DNA of 64,000 bases from Treponema pallidum subsp. pallidum str. Nichols (GCF_000410535.2 NC_021490.2:1075634-1139633); one strand, 5' to 3'. Positions 30,167 through 41,030 are shown, numbered from the stretch's first letter. Numbers and translations: made by a program. Notes: generated from the letters alone by a model not told the origin.

Positions 30167-30433
30167 ATGAAAATTATACCGCTCGCGGACCGTGTCCTGG
30201 TAAAAACTGATAAATCGGAAACTAAGACTGCTTCTGGAATCATCATCCCGGACACTGCGCAGGAGAAGATGCAAAGCGGTACCGTCATTGCTGTTGGTTC
30301 TGACTCGGAAAAGATAAAAGTTTCGGTGGGTCAGCGTGTCATGCACGATAAATATGCCGGAAACCCAGTAAAGATTGATGGAGAGGAGCACCTGCTGCTC
30401 AAGGGTGCTGATATCCTAGCTGTCATCGAGTAG
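30167..30433 (+). CDS. groES: Co-chaperonin GroES
   Basis: The protein is 88 aa from ATG 30167, with GAGGAGGA at 30155-30162; upstream in-frame codons are not homologous. It opens 'MKIIPLADRVLVK' and contains the mobile loop 'ETKTASGIIIPD' that contacts GroEL, the roof loop, and 'YAGNPVKIDGEEHLLL'. It caps GroEL during folding. groEL does not follow; the next gene, 11 bases on, is convergent. A separate groEL locus must exist, as known for T. pallidum. Confidence 0.96.
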   Translation: MKIIPLADRVLVKTDKSETKTASGIIIPDTAQEKMQSGTVIAVGSDSEKIKVSVGQRVMHDKYAGNPVKIDGEEHLLLKGADILAVIE

Positions 30434-30443
30434 TTTCATCTCT

Positions 30444-32378
30444 TTAACGGGCTTGCGCGCGCTGGAGCAGTGCACGCGCGGCCACCGTCTTTCCCTGTTG
30501 CTGCAAAAGTTGTCCTGCACGCTGGTACCATTCTCTCCAGCGCTGTGCTTTCCCCGCCGCCGGGCGCGCTCGAGGATGTTCTTCGGCCTCCCCCTCTCCC
30601 GCCTCCTTTTGAAGTTGTCGTACTGATTCGCGCGTTGCTTCGTCTGCCGCAAGCACAAAGTGTTCTGCAGCCGCGGTTTTCTTGCCCATCCGCTCAAGCA
30701 CTATCGCTATGTTTGCGAACGCTGCGCTGCGCGCTTCCACAGCGCGTGTCGCTTCCACCAAGCCCCCGAGGATACTCTCCACCCTCCCCGTACGAGAAGC
30801 TGCAGCAAGTGCCCGATAGAAAGCATCCTCAGGACCACCTCCTGCATCACTGAGACCAAACGCTGACTCATATTCCCCAATTCGAAAAAAGAACCAACGT
30901 GCATACCGACGCACCTGTGTGTCCACAGGGAAGACTTCAAGCAACTGCCACAGCGCGCCCCGACTGCCCTGTAGTCTCTTTTGTGCAGGATAACAAAAAC
31001 GAAAGTATTCCAATGCAAAACGCACATCTGCCCGCCCATGCATCGCCTCTTGTGCTAATTCCGCCAGCAATGACCGAGCCTCCACAGGAAAATGGGGAGA
31101 CAAAAAGTGCTCCTGTTCCATCTGCACAGAATACACCCCCCTTTCAGAGAGCAATTCCGTAACAGAATCGCGCTGTCTGTGTGCTGCACGAAAGGCAATG
31201 CTCTCTCGCGCATAGCACGCAACGGCAGGATAGTACGTTTTATCCCCCTCAACACACTGCGCGAGCATCCGAACACGCTCCTGTGCATGAGGAGCAGTGA
31301 GTGCTAGATTGTAGAGTGCATGTGTGGATGTTCCAGGAAAACGGTCAACGTACGCGTACCAAAAAGCACGTGCACGCGCTCTATCCCCTCCATCGAAAGC
31401 GGCATCTGCCGCTAACAGCAAGTGAGTACGGGCGTGCGTCGAGGCGGCAGAGTACGTACCGAACAAATCTGCACGTGCAAGACTTATGGGGAGCAACTCA
31501 AAGACCAAAGAAAACTGTCCTGCGTCATAGGCGACTGTGGCCCAGAATGCCGTATTCTCCGGTGCCTCAGTACCCAGTATACGGGAGTACAGACGGAACG
31601 CAGCATGCAACTCCCCCACGCGGGCGTACGCACACGCGGCATTCTGGAGAAAGGCATGCATACCAGTGACACCAAAGGCTGCAAGCCAAAGCGCAGGAGC
31701 AATGCGGGCAAGTGCGATGCCAGTTGTATGCCGTATTGGCGGCGACGGTTCTACACGAAACTGCTCTTCTCCCCGGTCAAGAGGGAACGCCGTCACGTGC
31801 GCTTGATCTCTACCCCCCTGAACCTGAGAAAACTCAACAGGCTCCTCTGGCACGTGCTCGGCTCTCTCACTGTGAAAAGAGCCCCGAGATGGAGAGTCAC
31901 CTCCTGTGCGCGAACCTATGAGAGCAGCCTTTATCAGTGCCTCTGCGCCAATACTCTCATATCCCTTGTGCACCACCCGGGGGACATAGGAGATTGCTTC
32001 CTCGAAACGAGCCTCCCGCAGGAGAAGATGTATCACCAATGCAGCAAGCCTGCCATCATCTGCACTTCTTCGTATGCCACGCTGGAGTGTACGCAGTGCC
32101 GCAGCGGAGGCTGAGAGTTCCATCTGACGCTTGGCAATACTCAGATACTGCGACGACTCTCGCGCGTGTCCCACCATACGCGCAAGACCGCGCAAGGCTG
32201 CGCCTTTGCGCTCCTGAGCAATCAGACTATCTGCACGCGCAAGTCTCTCCAAAAAGGGCCGACTCCCCCAAACGGAGCGATAGATGCATAGCCCAGCAAT
32301 ACCCACCCCAACTACTCCAAGGTAAGAGAGGAGGTGGCGCTTACTACGCACTTTTAGCAATGTTATCGAGCACACCAT
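30444..32378 (-). CDS. Membrane-anchored TPR-like protein
   Basis: The frame encodes 644 aa from ATG 32378. GTG 32351 (635 aa), which overlaps the nusB stop, is a good alternative because it would be translationally coupled. A single hydrophobic segment lies at about 17-36. The rest is alanine-rich helix pairs of TPR type ('AAFRLYSRILG', 'KTAAAEHFVLAADEA', 'GKTVAARALLQRA'). It is probably tethered in the inner membrane with the repeats outside. No enzymatic motif is seen. It ends the alaS-PpiC-nusB run. Confidence 0.75.
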   Translation of the reverse strand: MVCSITLLKVRSKRHLLSYLGVVGVGIAGLCIYRSVWGSRPFLERLARADSLIAQERKGAALRGLARMVGHARESSQYLSIAKRQMELSASAAALRTLQRGIRRSADDGRLAALVIHLLLREARFEEAISYVPRVVHKGYESIGAEALIKAALIGSRTGGDSPSRGSFHSERAEHVPEEPVEFSQVQGGRDQAHVTAFPLDRGEEQFRVEPSPPIRHTTGIALARIAPALWLAAFGVTGMHAFLQNAACAYARVGELHAAFRLYSRILGTEAPENTAFWATVAYDAGQFSLVFELLPISLARADLFGTYSAASTHARTHLLLAADAAFDGGDRARARAFWYAYVDRFPGTSTHALYNLALTAPHAQERVRMLAQCVEGDKTYYPAVACYARESIAFRAAHRQRDSVTELLSERGVYSVQMEQEHFLSPHFPVEARSLLAELAQEAMHGRADVRFALEYFRFCYPAQKRLQGSRGALWQLLEVFPVDTQVRRYARWFFFRIGEYESAFGLSDAGGGPEDAFYRALAAASRTGRVESILGGLVEATRAVEARSAAFANIAIVLERMGKKTAAAEHFVLAADEATRESVRQLQKEAGEGEAEEHPRARPAAGKAQRWREWYQRAGQLLQQQGKTVAARALLQRAQAR

Positions 32379-32769
32379 TTACAAAGCGGAAGGAGTCGTC
32401 CGTACCGAAATCCCGAGCGATACTGACCGCCTCGTGTATAACGACGACGGGGGGAATGTCTTTTTGAAAGAGTAGCGAATACGCACTTAGGCGCAGGATG
32501 GCCTTGTCCACCTTGTTCAAACGCACAAAATCCCAGTGTTCCAACCGTGAACTCACACAACCGTCAATTTCCCGCAGGTGCTCGAGCGTACCGAGAAAGA
32601 GGAGTCGGGAAAACCCCAAATCCTGGGTAGAAGGAGGCGGGTTTCTCCGCAACCAAGTAAACTGAGTTAACGTCTCCGGCGTGATGCCCGCCGCGTCCCA
32701 GGCAAAGAGAGCCTGAAAAGCCAGAATCCGAGCGCGCCTCCTCCCTATCTTTGGGAATACTTCACTCAC
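32344..32769 (-). CDS. nusB: Transcription antitermination factor NusB
   Basis: The protein is 141 aa. The all-helical NusB fold is recognised from '[16 protein letters not shown]' (10-25) and '[36 protein letters not shown]' elements near the end. NusB binds boxA RNA with S10 for rRNA antitermination. Its start overlaps the upstream gene's stop as ATGA, and its end overlaps the TPR gene by up to 35 bases, so all three are likely coupled. Confidence 0.94.
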
Positions 32770-33851
32770 CAGTCGAGCACCTTGCCGAGCTCTGCGTCAG
32801 CCAAGAATACCTTATAGGTACCAGACTTCCTCAGCTCCGCCGACACTTCCCGGATAGCGTCCTCGAGCGCTTTTTGTTGGATTTGGGAAGTAAGAAGATT
32901 CTTGATAAACTCGTAAAGCGAGACGGTCTTGTCAGGCTCCACCAAATCGCTGAGCGTTAGGATCTTCGCTTCCTCTTTCTTCAAAACTATGAAGCACTGA
33001 TAGTCATTAGCCGTTTCATTCACGTCCGAAACAGCACCAACTCCCATGCCAAAAATTTCAAGCAACGCCTCCATCGTCAGACCAAGCTGCGTGGCAGTAA
33101 CCGCAGTCTTCCCCAGGTATATTTCCCCGGCAGAGTAACCCGCCTGTGCACCATTTGCCTTACTCTTAATGTCAGCCGTGGCTTTGACACCGGAACTTTT
33201 AAGTTTCTTAACAAACTCTTGCGCTTTCGCCTTTGCAGCAGCAGGACCTGAACCCTTCGGGACAGAAATAAGAAACAACTTAACCGTGTCAGGGCGGAAA
33301 AAGGCCTGTTTATTAAGCTCGTAGTAGGAACGGATTTGAGAGTCCTCAGGTCCCTTCAAATTCCGAAACTCGTCTGCCTTCTTTTGTGCCACGTAGCGCT
33401 GCGTGCTCACCTGCGTCTTTAGAAACTTTTTGTATTCTGCCATAGTCATGCCGTTTTGCTGCTTCATGAACTGATCGAGCGAGATATTCTGCTTCTCCTT
33501 GACGTAATTGGCGAACTCAGCCTCCGTTACCGCACGTCCAATCTGTTGAGAAAGCATTCCATTAAAATACTGATTCACTTCAGCATCCGTTACCTGGATA
33601 CCCGCCTTTTCTGCCGCTTGAGCAAAAAGCTTTTCGTCAATAAGACTGTCCATGAATTGTCTACGCTCAGCAGTGCTGAGCTTCTTTCCCATCTCTTTCT
33701 CAATCGCAGAAATTCTTGCCTTAATCTGTCCGAGCGTCACCGGCTCACGCCGGAATAAATTCACTTCGGCGATAGGCTGCAGCGCCGACTGCGCGTGCGC
33801 AAACCCCATACCCGCCACGCACAACAGAGCGGGAACTATGTATCTGCCCAT
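32766..33851 (-). CDS. SurA/PpiC-type periplasmic chaperone (Tpn39b-like)
   Basis: The protein is 361 aa from ATG 33851, with GGGGAG five bases upstream. The signal peptide runs to about residue 21 ('[10 protein letters not shown]'). The SurA-like N-domain has '[35 protein letters not shown]'-type spacing, with '[11 protein letters not shown]'. A parvulin-like region follows at ~190-290, although the classic PpiC His residues are not obvious, so isomerase activity may be lost. It is basic overall, consistent with the T. pallidum basic membrane protein Tpn39b. It probably escorts outer-membrane proteins. Confidence 0.85.
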
Positions 33852-33923
33852 GAGAACTCCCCGTAACAACCGCGACTCAGTCACCAGCACACACGCCGGA
33901 GAAACTATACGCAGCAGGGCAAG

Positions 33924-35741
33924 TTACGACTTTTCCCCGCTTTTCTCAAGAATCGCGCGAATACGCCGCACCCCCGCCGCACTCGACTGTTCCTTTTGAA
34001 TAGAAAACCGCCCGAGCTGCCCGGTACGTGCTACATGTGGACCGCCACACACTTCCCGAGAAAAAGTTCCTATGGAGTACACCTTTACAGTTGATTCGTA
34101 TTTCTCACCAAACAACGCCACGGCACCAGAATTCATCGCATCTTCGAGCGACATCACTTCACAGCACACCGGCAAGTCTGCCCGGATCTGCTCATTCACC
34201 AACTGTTCCACCTGCACCTTCTCCTGCGCACTCATCGGTCTTGGGTGAGAAAAGTCGAAACGCAGGCGTTCTGCCGTAATATTTGAGCCTTTTTGCTGCA
34301 CGTGCGTACCAAGAACCACTCGCAATGCCTGGTGCAGCAGATGCGTCGCCGTGTGGTACGCTGTCGTTTCCGCTGAATGATCAGCCAACCCACCCTTAAA
34401 TACTCGCTGTGCACCGATCCGAGAGCACGCCTGGTGCGCCTGAAACGCGGTGTCAAACCCTGCACGGTCCACCCGTAAACCCGATTCACGCGCAAGTTCC
34501 TCGGTCAGCTCAAGGGGGAATCCATACGTATCGTATAGCCGAAAGGCAACTGACCCAGGTATTTCTCGCTCTGTCCCCTGTAAAAACTTGGGTATCATCC
34601 TCTCGTACTCTGCCTCACCCTTCCTGAGGGCGTCGAGGAACTTACGTTCCTCGTTTGCAAGCTCCTGCGCAATACACGTAGCTTTCTCTTCCAGTTCCGG
34701 GTATACCGCAGCGTATTGCCCAATCACCACGCGCGCGAGGGAGGACAGGAACTCCCCATCGATACCGAGCTTCCTTCCGTGGCGGACTGAACGGCGAATG
34801 ATTCTGCGCAGTACGTAGCCTGCACCCACGTTAGATGGGCGTACAGGGACAGGATCGCCGAGGATAAAAGTGGCCGCACGGATATGATCGCATACAATCC
34901 GCATGGATACGTCGTGCGCTCCCTGACACCCATACCTCTTCCCACATAACTGACCTATCCGCTCCAGGAGCGGGGTAAAGATCTCCGTATCATACACTGA
35001 CCGCTTGCCCTGCAAAACCGCGACGGTGCGTTCAATACCCATACCGGTGTCCACACAATAACGTTCAAGCGGCCGGTACCTGCCGTCTGCGTCCTTACGA
35101 TACTGCATGAACACGTCATTCCAAATCTCTACGTACTTGCCGCAAGAACATCCCGGACGACAGCTCACACTGCAAGGAGGAACTCCAGTATCAAAGAATA
35201 TCTCGGTATCCGGACCACATGGCCCTGTTTCCCCCGTAGGTCCCCACCAGTTATCCGCACGTGGTAAAAAATGAATATGGGTGCGCGCGATACCAAGTCG
35301 TTCCCAGATAGCGGCAGATTCCTCATCACGCGCAACAGCCTCATCCCCTGCAAAAACAGTCACCGAAAGCCGGTCAGGGGATATGCCGAGCCATGGAGCA
35401 CCAGTAAGAAATTCAAAGCTGAACGCGATTGCCTCCTCCTTGAAGTAATCGCCCAACGACCAGTTACCCAACATCTCGAAAAAGGTCAGATGCGAGTTAT
35501 CGCCCACCGCATCGATGTCACCGGTGCGCAGACACTTTTGCGCATTGACCAAGCGGGTACCAGCCGGATGTGGCTCACCCATAAGATAGGGAACCAACGG
35601 ATGCATGCCAGCAGTAGTAAAAAGCACGGTAGGATCGTGCTCGGGCACAAGGGACTTACCCGAGATAACCACATGAGCCTTCTGGCTAAAGAAGGCGAGA
35701 TAACGCGAGCGTAGCTGATCGGCGCGAATAGGAATGCTCAT
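33924..35741 (-). CDS. alaS: Alanyl-tRNA synthetase, short form lacking C-Ala domain
   Basis: The protein is 605 aa from ATG 35741 ('SIPIRADQLRSRYLAFF'); the longer frame adds unrelated residues. The class II core has 'LTFFEMLGNWSLGDYF'. A cysteine cluster precedes 'YVEIWNDVFMQY'. The editing domain is intact, with HxxxH in 'TATHLLHQAL' and 'CGGPHVARTGQLG'. The protein ends right after editing with 'SSAAGVRRIRAIL', so the ~200-residue C-Ala domain of most AlaRS is missing. No clear ribosome-binding site is seen. It leads the minus-strand operon with the SurA-like gene and nusB. Confidence 0.95.
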   Translation of the reverse strand: MSIPIRADQLRSRYLAFFSQKAHVVISGKSLVPEHDPTVLFTTAGMHPLVPYLMGEPHPAGTRLVNAQKCLRTGDIDAVGDNSHLTFFEMLGNWSLGDYFKEEAIAFSFEFLTGAPWLGISPDRLSVTVFAGDEAVARDEESAAIWERLGIARTHIHFLPRADNWWGPTGETGPCGPDTEIFFDTGVPPCSVSCRPGCSCGKYVEIWNDVFMQYRKDADGRYRPLERYCVDTGMGIERTVAVLQGKRSVYDTEIFTPLLERIGQLCGKRYGCQGAHDVSMRIVCDHIRAATFILGDPVPVRPSNVGAGYVLRRIIRRSVRHGRKLGIDGEFLSSLARVVIGQYAAVYPELEEKATCIAQELANEERKFLDALRKGEAEYERMIPKFLQGTEREIPGSVAFRLYDTYGFPLELTEELARESGLRVDRAGFDTAFQAHQACSRIGAQRVFKGGLADHSAETTAYHTATHLLHQALRVVLGTHVQQKGSNITAERLRFDFSHPRPMSAQEKVQVEQLVNEQIRADLPVCCEVMSLEDAMNSGAVALFGEKYESTVKVYSIGTFSREVCGGPHVARTGQLGRFSIQKEQSSAAGVRRIRAILEKSGEKS

Positions 35742-35912
35742 GGAGGGTATTATCGCCTTTTCCCTGCTGCGGTCAACATCTGACCCTAAACGGGAAAAAG
35801 AAACGGGGACTCTCTGAGCAACCTTGCGACAAGATCCTTGACAGAATTCGCACACACCTCTAGCCTCTCGCAAGACAGTTTCGCACCCTTAAAAAATATA
35901 AGGAGCACACAC

Positions 35913-37427
35913 ATGACCACGTCTATTGTGATCGGTGTTGTCCTTGTTACTGTCGGTTTAACCTTCGGATGGACCATTCGCTGGCTCTACGCCAGATTTC
36001 ACTTATCCGCCTGTGAGCAACGTGCAGAACGTATCCTCCAGGAGGCACAAAAAGAAGCTGAATCCAAAAAGAAAAGCATTCTCCTTGAAGCAAAAGAATA
36101 TGTCCTTCGCGAAAGAAATCAGCAGGAACGAGACGACAGAGACCGAAGAGCTGAGCTGCAGCGTGCAGAGCGACGCCTTCTTCAAAAAGAGGAAGCCCTC
36201 TCTACGCGCGCGGGGGAGCTTGATTCTCGAGAACGATCGCTAAAACAGCGGGATCAGTCCCTCTGTCAAGAAGAGGCCCGCTATCGCCAGGAGCTCGAGC
36301 GTGTCTCTGGCCTCACTCAGAATCAGGCACGGGATCTCATCATCAAAAACCTTGAGAACGAGGCGAAGCACGACGCACAGGCTCTCATCAACAAGATAGA
36401 GGAGGACGCGGCTTTGAACGCTGAGCGTCGCGCGCGCGACATCCTCGTTACTACCATGCAGCGTATTACTGCTGATGTCACCGGTGATGTGACCGTCTCT
36501 ACGGTGAATCTACCCAGTGAAGAAATGAAAGGACGCATCATTGGGCGCGAGGGACGTAATATCCGCGCGTTAGAGACACTCACTGGTGCTGACGTTGTCG
36601 TAGATGACACACCTGAAGCTGTCGTCATTTCCTGTTTCGACCCGGTACGCAAAGAGATTGCGCGCATCTCTCTTGAGCGTCTTGTACTTGACGGTCGAAT
36701 CCATCCGGCGCGCATTGAGGAAATTGTGCAGAAGGTGACGCAGGAAGTTTCTCAAAAAATCTATGAGGAAGGGGAGAAAGTGCTGTTTGACCTCGGTATT
36801 CACGATATGTGTCCCGAGGGGGTACGGGCACTGGGGCGCCTGTATTTCCGTACAAGCTACGGACAGAATGTACTCTACCACTCAAAGGAGGTGGCTCTGC
36901 TCGCTTCCATGCTCGCCTCGGAAATCGGCGCAGATGTTGCCATTGCCAAAAGGGGCGCGTTGCTGCACGATATTGGCAAGGGAGTGGAAACTGATTCAGA
37001 CCGCAACCACGCAGAAATTGGTATGGAGATGGCTCGCAAAATGAATGAGGACCCGCGAGTGGTAAACGCCGTTGGTTCTCACCACAACGACATAGAGCCG
37101 TGTTGTGTTGAGTCTTGGCTCGTTCAGGTAGCTGATGCTATCTCTGCTGCGCGTCCTGGTGCTCGGCGTGAAATGGTGGATCACTACGTCAAGCGTCTAG
37201 AAAACCTCGAGGCGATTGCTGAGGGGTTCTCGGGTGTAGAGAAAGCCTACGCTATTCAGGCCGGGCGCGAGTTGCGTGTTTTAGTGAACAACGATAAAAT
37301 CCCCGACAGGGACGTGAAGGCACTTGGACGTGACATCGCAAAGAAAATAGAGAGCGACTTGAAGTATCCTGGGCGTATCCGGGTCACTCTTATTCGAGAA
37401 ACGCGCGTCGTGGAGTATGCCCGCTGA
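35913..37427 (+). CDS. rny: Ribonuclease Y
   Basis: The protein is 504 aa from ATG 35913, with AAGGAG seven bases upstream. An N-terminal membrane anchor (~4-25) is followed by a long charged coiled coil (35-190). A KH domain follows with 'MKGRIIGREGRNIRALE' (~210-226). The HD domain contains 'YHSKEVALLAS' and 'LLHDIGKG', with later 'GSHHND'. This membrane-bound endoribonuclease starts mRNA decay in many bacteria lacking RNase E. The gatCAB genes follow on the same strand. Confidence 0.95.
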   Translation: MTTSIVIGVVLVTVGLTFGWTIRWLYARFHLSACEQRAERILQEAQKEAESKKKSILLEAKEYVLRERNQQERDDRDRRAELQRAERRLLQKEEALSTRAGELDSRERSLKQRDQSLCQEEARYRQELERVSGLTQNQARDLIIKNLENEAKHDAQALINKIEEDAALNAERRARDILVTTMQRITADVTGDVTVSTVNLPSEEMKGRIIGREGRNIRALETLTGADVVVDDTPEAVVISCFDPVRKEIARISLERLVLDGRIHPARIEEIVQKVTQEVSQKIYEEGEKVLFDLGIHDMCPEGVRALGRLYFRTSYGQNVLYHSKEVALLASMLASEIGADVAIAKRGALLHDIGKGVETDSDRNHAEIGMEMARKMNEDPRVVNAVGSHHNDIEPCCVESWLVQVADAISAARPGARREMVDHYVKRLENLEAIAEGFSGVEKAYAIQAGRELRVLVNNDKIPDRDVKALGRDIAKKIESDLKYPGRIRVTLIRETRVVEYAR

Positions 37428-37547
37428 GCCTCAGGGAGAGGGGAGAGAGTGCACGGGCGTCCGTGCAGGTTTGCATCGGCTGCAGTGACTCTCCTACCTC
37501 CCTATTCTAGTCCGGCGATATTGGTCAACAAGGCACATGGGAGTATC

Positions 37548-37892
37548 ATGGCACAACAGCGTATTACGTCTGATATCTTTGCTCAGCTGCTCACCCTTTC
37601 TCACCTCGAAAGCAGCGAGTGTGCAGTAGGACTTGCAACACAGATCGAGGACATTATCCAGTATTTTTCCGTTGTAGAACAGTTCGACCCCGGTCCACGC
37701 GACGATCCTGACACGGATAACGCACAAGGCCGTTGCTCCCAGGGGAATAAAATTGACGTGGACTGCTGCCCGGACTGGGTACGCAAGGATGTCGCATTAC
37801 CTGGTCTTTCCGTTCACGATCTCAAGCGGTTGTCCACAGAGTTTGCTGACGGTTACTTTCGCGCACCGCGCGCGCTCGATGGTAGCGCATAA
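37548..37892 (+). CDS. gatC: Asp/Glu-tRNA amidotransferase subunit C
   Basis: The protein is 114 aa from ATG 37548, with GGGAG five bases upstream. It has the GatC pattern 'QLLTLSHLESSECAVGLATQIEDIIQYFSVVEQ' split across two helices, and a C-terminal part that threads between GatA and GatB ('LSTEFADGYFRAPRAL'). It is more divergent than GatA or GatB, and the operon context supports it. Its stop TAA is directly followed by the gatA ATG. Confidence 0.88.
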   Translation: MAQQRITSDIFAQLLTLSHLESSECAVGLATQIEDIIQYFSVVEQFDPGPRDDPDTDNAQGRCSQGNKIDVDCCPDWVRKDVALPGLSVHDLKRLSTEFADGYFRAPRALDGSA

Positions 37893-39413
37893 ATGGACGC
37901 GCATGCTATTACCTGTGCAAGCTGGAATATGTTAAAGGCTCAGCTTGAAGCCGGTGCAATCAGCTCTTTGCAGATTGTGCGTGCGTTTCGCAACGTATAC
38001 GAGGAAGACACACGCAGCGCGTCCCCGCTTGGGGCTTTGGTCGAGTTTTTCTCTGATGCGGAGGAGCACGCGCGTACGGCAGACAATCTCCGTGCCTCGT
38101 GTGCCCAGAGTACTAAAACAGCTGGAGCAAACGGGGGGAGTGTCTCAGGTAAGCCTTTGTTAGGTCTACCCTTTGCTGTCAAGGACAATATTTCAGTGAA
38201 AGGAAAGCACTGCACGTGTGGCAGTAAACTCCTTGCAGACTATAGGGCTCCGTACGATGCCACCGTTGTTGCGCGCCTGCGCGCCGCAGGTGCTATCCCG
38301 CTCGGGAGAACGAACATGGATGAGTTTGCTATGGGCTCTTCCACCGAGTATTCTGTTTATGGGCCGACGCGTAATCCTCGGGATCGGAGCCGCACCAGCG
38401 GGGGAAGTTCCGGCGGTTCGGCTGCCGCCGTCGCAGGCGGTCAGGCACCGTTTGCACTCGGTACCGAAACGGGAGGCTCGGTACGCCTGCCAGCTGCTTA
38501 CTGCGGCCTCTATGGCCTGAAGCCGACCTATGGTCTCTTGAGTCGATATGGGGTGGTTGCCTTTGGCTCCTCTCTAGACCAAATCGGCTTTTTTGCTACC
38601 TGCATTGACGATATTGCCCTCGCCCTCTCCGTCACCTCAGGGAAAGACCTGTACGACAGCACGAGCACTTGCCCCCCTCCTGCGACGGGGCGACACGCTG
38701 TGTCTCACCATCTTGCCCCTTTTTCTGCCCACGAGTGCTCTATCCTGCGTGCTGCTGTTCCCCGCGAATTAGTAGATGCTCCTGGCGTGCATCCTGACGT
38801 GTCTGCGCAATTTCAACGCTTCCTCACCTGGCTGCGTGCCCAAAACGTACAGGTAGAAGAAGTGACGCTTCCTGCACTACAGGCGGCAGTGCCTGTATAT
38901 TATCTTGTCGCGACAGCTGAAGCCGCCAGCAATCTTGCGCGTTTTGACGGTATTCGCTACGGGCAGAGGGGAGACACTGATGCTCTTTTGGAAAATTACT
39001 ACCGCGCCGTCCGTACCTCAGGCTTTGGACCCGAAGTACAGCGAAGGATCATTGTGGGGAATTATGTTCTTTCACGCCATTTCTCCGGTGATTATTACCG
39101 AACGAGTGTGCGCGTACGTTCGCGTATAGAACAAGAATGTACGCAGCTCCTCTGTTCCTACCACTTTATTGTTTGTCCTACTGCCGCTACCGGTGCCTTC
39201 CCGCTTGGAGAACGCATACATGACCCGCTGGCCATGTATTGCTCGGATTTATTCACCACCTTCGTTAACCTTGCCCGCCTACCGGCGCTATCAGTACCAG
39301 TGGGAACATCAGGCACTGGCCTACCCATCGGAATACAGATTATCGGTTCTCAGTGGCAGGAGTGTGCCGTTCTCCGGCTAGCAAAACGTTGGGAGGAGGC
39401 ACCTCATGTCTGA
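37893..39413 (+). CDS. gatA: Asp/Glu-tRNA amidotransferase subunit A
   Basis: The protein is 506 aa. The amidase-signature triad is visible as Lys97 in 'FAVKDNIS', the cis-Ser in '[10 protein letters not shown]' (~172) and the nucleophile Ser196 in 'TETGGSVR'. It hydrolyses glutamine and channels ammonia to GatB. ATG 37893 follows gatC without a gap, and the 3' end overlaps gatB by eight bases, indicating coupled translation of a stoichiometric complex. Confidence 0.97.
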
Positions 39414-40935
39414 CCTCCAAACAGGCACAGTTCCCTCCATTGCAGGCGCCACAGATGACACACATGCCGCACCCTTTTTCTACGAGGTAATTATTGGCTG
39501 TGAAATTCATTGTCAGCTTCTAACAAAGACCAAAGCTTTCTGTGCCTGTGCAAATCGCTCAGGAGGAATGCCGAATAGCCGTGTGTGTCCTGTGTGTCTT
39601 GGGTTGCCAGGAGCGTTGCCCGTTGTGAGTGAAGAGTACGTGCGGCTCGGGGTGCGCGCCGGACTTGCGTTGGGGTGCACTATCCAGCTTTGGTCCGCTT
39701 TTGATCGCAAGCACTATTTTTATCCAGATCTCCCAAAGGGTTATCAAATTACCCAGTACGACGCTCCCTTGTGTACGGATGGTGCAGTGGATGTACAGGG
39801 AGTTGACATGCCCGTGCAGCGGCGTGTCCGTATTGAACGGATACATTTGGAGGAGGACGCAGGCAAAAGCCTGCATGCTGCAGACGCTTACAGCTATATT
39901 GATTTCAATCGTTGTGGGGTGCCGCTCATTGAAATTGTATCTAGGCCGGATCTGCGCTCTGCAGAGGAGGCCGCATGTTTTATGCAGACGATCCGCGAGA
40001 TTCTCACCTTTATCGAGGTAACGGATGGTAATTTAGAAGAAGGCGCACTGCGATGCGACGCGAATGTTAATGTGAGGATTCTGTACAAAGGGCAAGAACA
40101 CCACACTCCCATTTCTGAAATCAAAAATATGAACTCGTATCGTATGGTGCGGGACGCGTGTACGTATGAGGTACAGCGTCAATTGCAGGAGTTTTGGCAA
40201 AAGGGTCCTGCGAGCAAAGAAGAGATGCAGAGAAAACGCACGATGGGCTGGGATCCGGTCGAAGGGGTTACGCTTTTACAGCGTACAAAGCACTCACTGC
40301 GCGATTATCGTTTCATGCGCGATCCAGACTTACCTGACCTGCACTTGACCCCTGCATATGTCCAGCATCTCTCTTACACAGTCGGGGAACTTCCGGCAGC
40401 GCGGCGTGCACGTTTCAAACTTGACCTTGGCTTGTCGGCGTTTGCAGCCCAAACGCTTACCGGCAGCCGCATGCTCGCAGACTGGTTTGAGAAGGCAGCG
40501 CATGCGTCTAAGAATGCGCGACGAGTGGCAAACTGGATTCTGTCGGAGGTTCTTGCGGTAGTAAACGAGAAGAATATCTGCATTGCAGAGCTCAATCTGA
40601 GTCCTGAAGCAATTGCCGAACTAATGGATGCAGTTGAAGATCAGCGCATTACCGGAAAACAAGCAAAGGATATATTTGCACAAATGCTTGCCACCGGTGC
40701 GCGAGCGCAGGACATTATCTCCGCACAGGGTCTGGCACAACTTTCAGATGAGGAAGAAATCGCAACGTTAGTGCAGACGGTGTTTCAAGAACATCCAAAG
40801 GCACTGCGTGATTGGCAACACGGTAAGACAAACGTGGCTGCCTGGCTCATGGGGCAAGTAATGAAGCGTTCCCGCGGGCGCGCACACCCTGCGCGAGTGG
40901 CGACGCTCGTCCACCAAGCACTCTCTCAGCTGTAA
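39406..40935 (+). CDS. gatB: Asp/Glu-tRNA amidotransferase subunit B
   Basis: The protein is 509 aa. '[19 protein letters not shown]' opens the GatB core, with '[13 protein letters not shown]', '[16 protein letters not shown]' and '[14 protein letters not shown]'. The C-terminal YqeY-like tail ('[17 protein letters not shown]', '[16 protein letters not shown]') binds tRNA. It phosphorylates and amidates misacylated Glu-tRNA(Gln) and/or Asp-tRNA(Asn). No glutaminyl- or asparaginyl-tRNA synthetase is in the window, so the substrate cannot be settled here. Confidence 0.97.
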
Positions 40936-41030
40936 CAGCTGGAAAAACTCCACGGAAGAGCGGCGGTCTCTCTTTCAGCATACGCCCGGCCCGGCTCACG
41001 CCAGGAGAAGAAAGACGCACCAAAGGGCTA

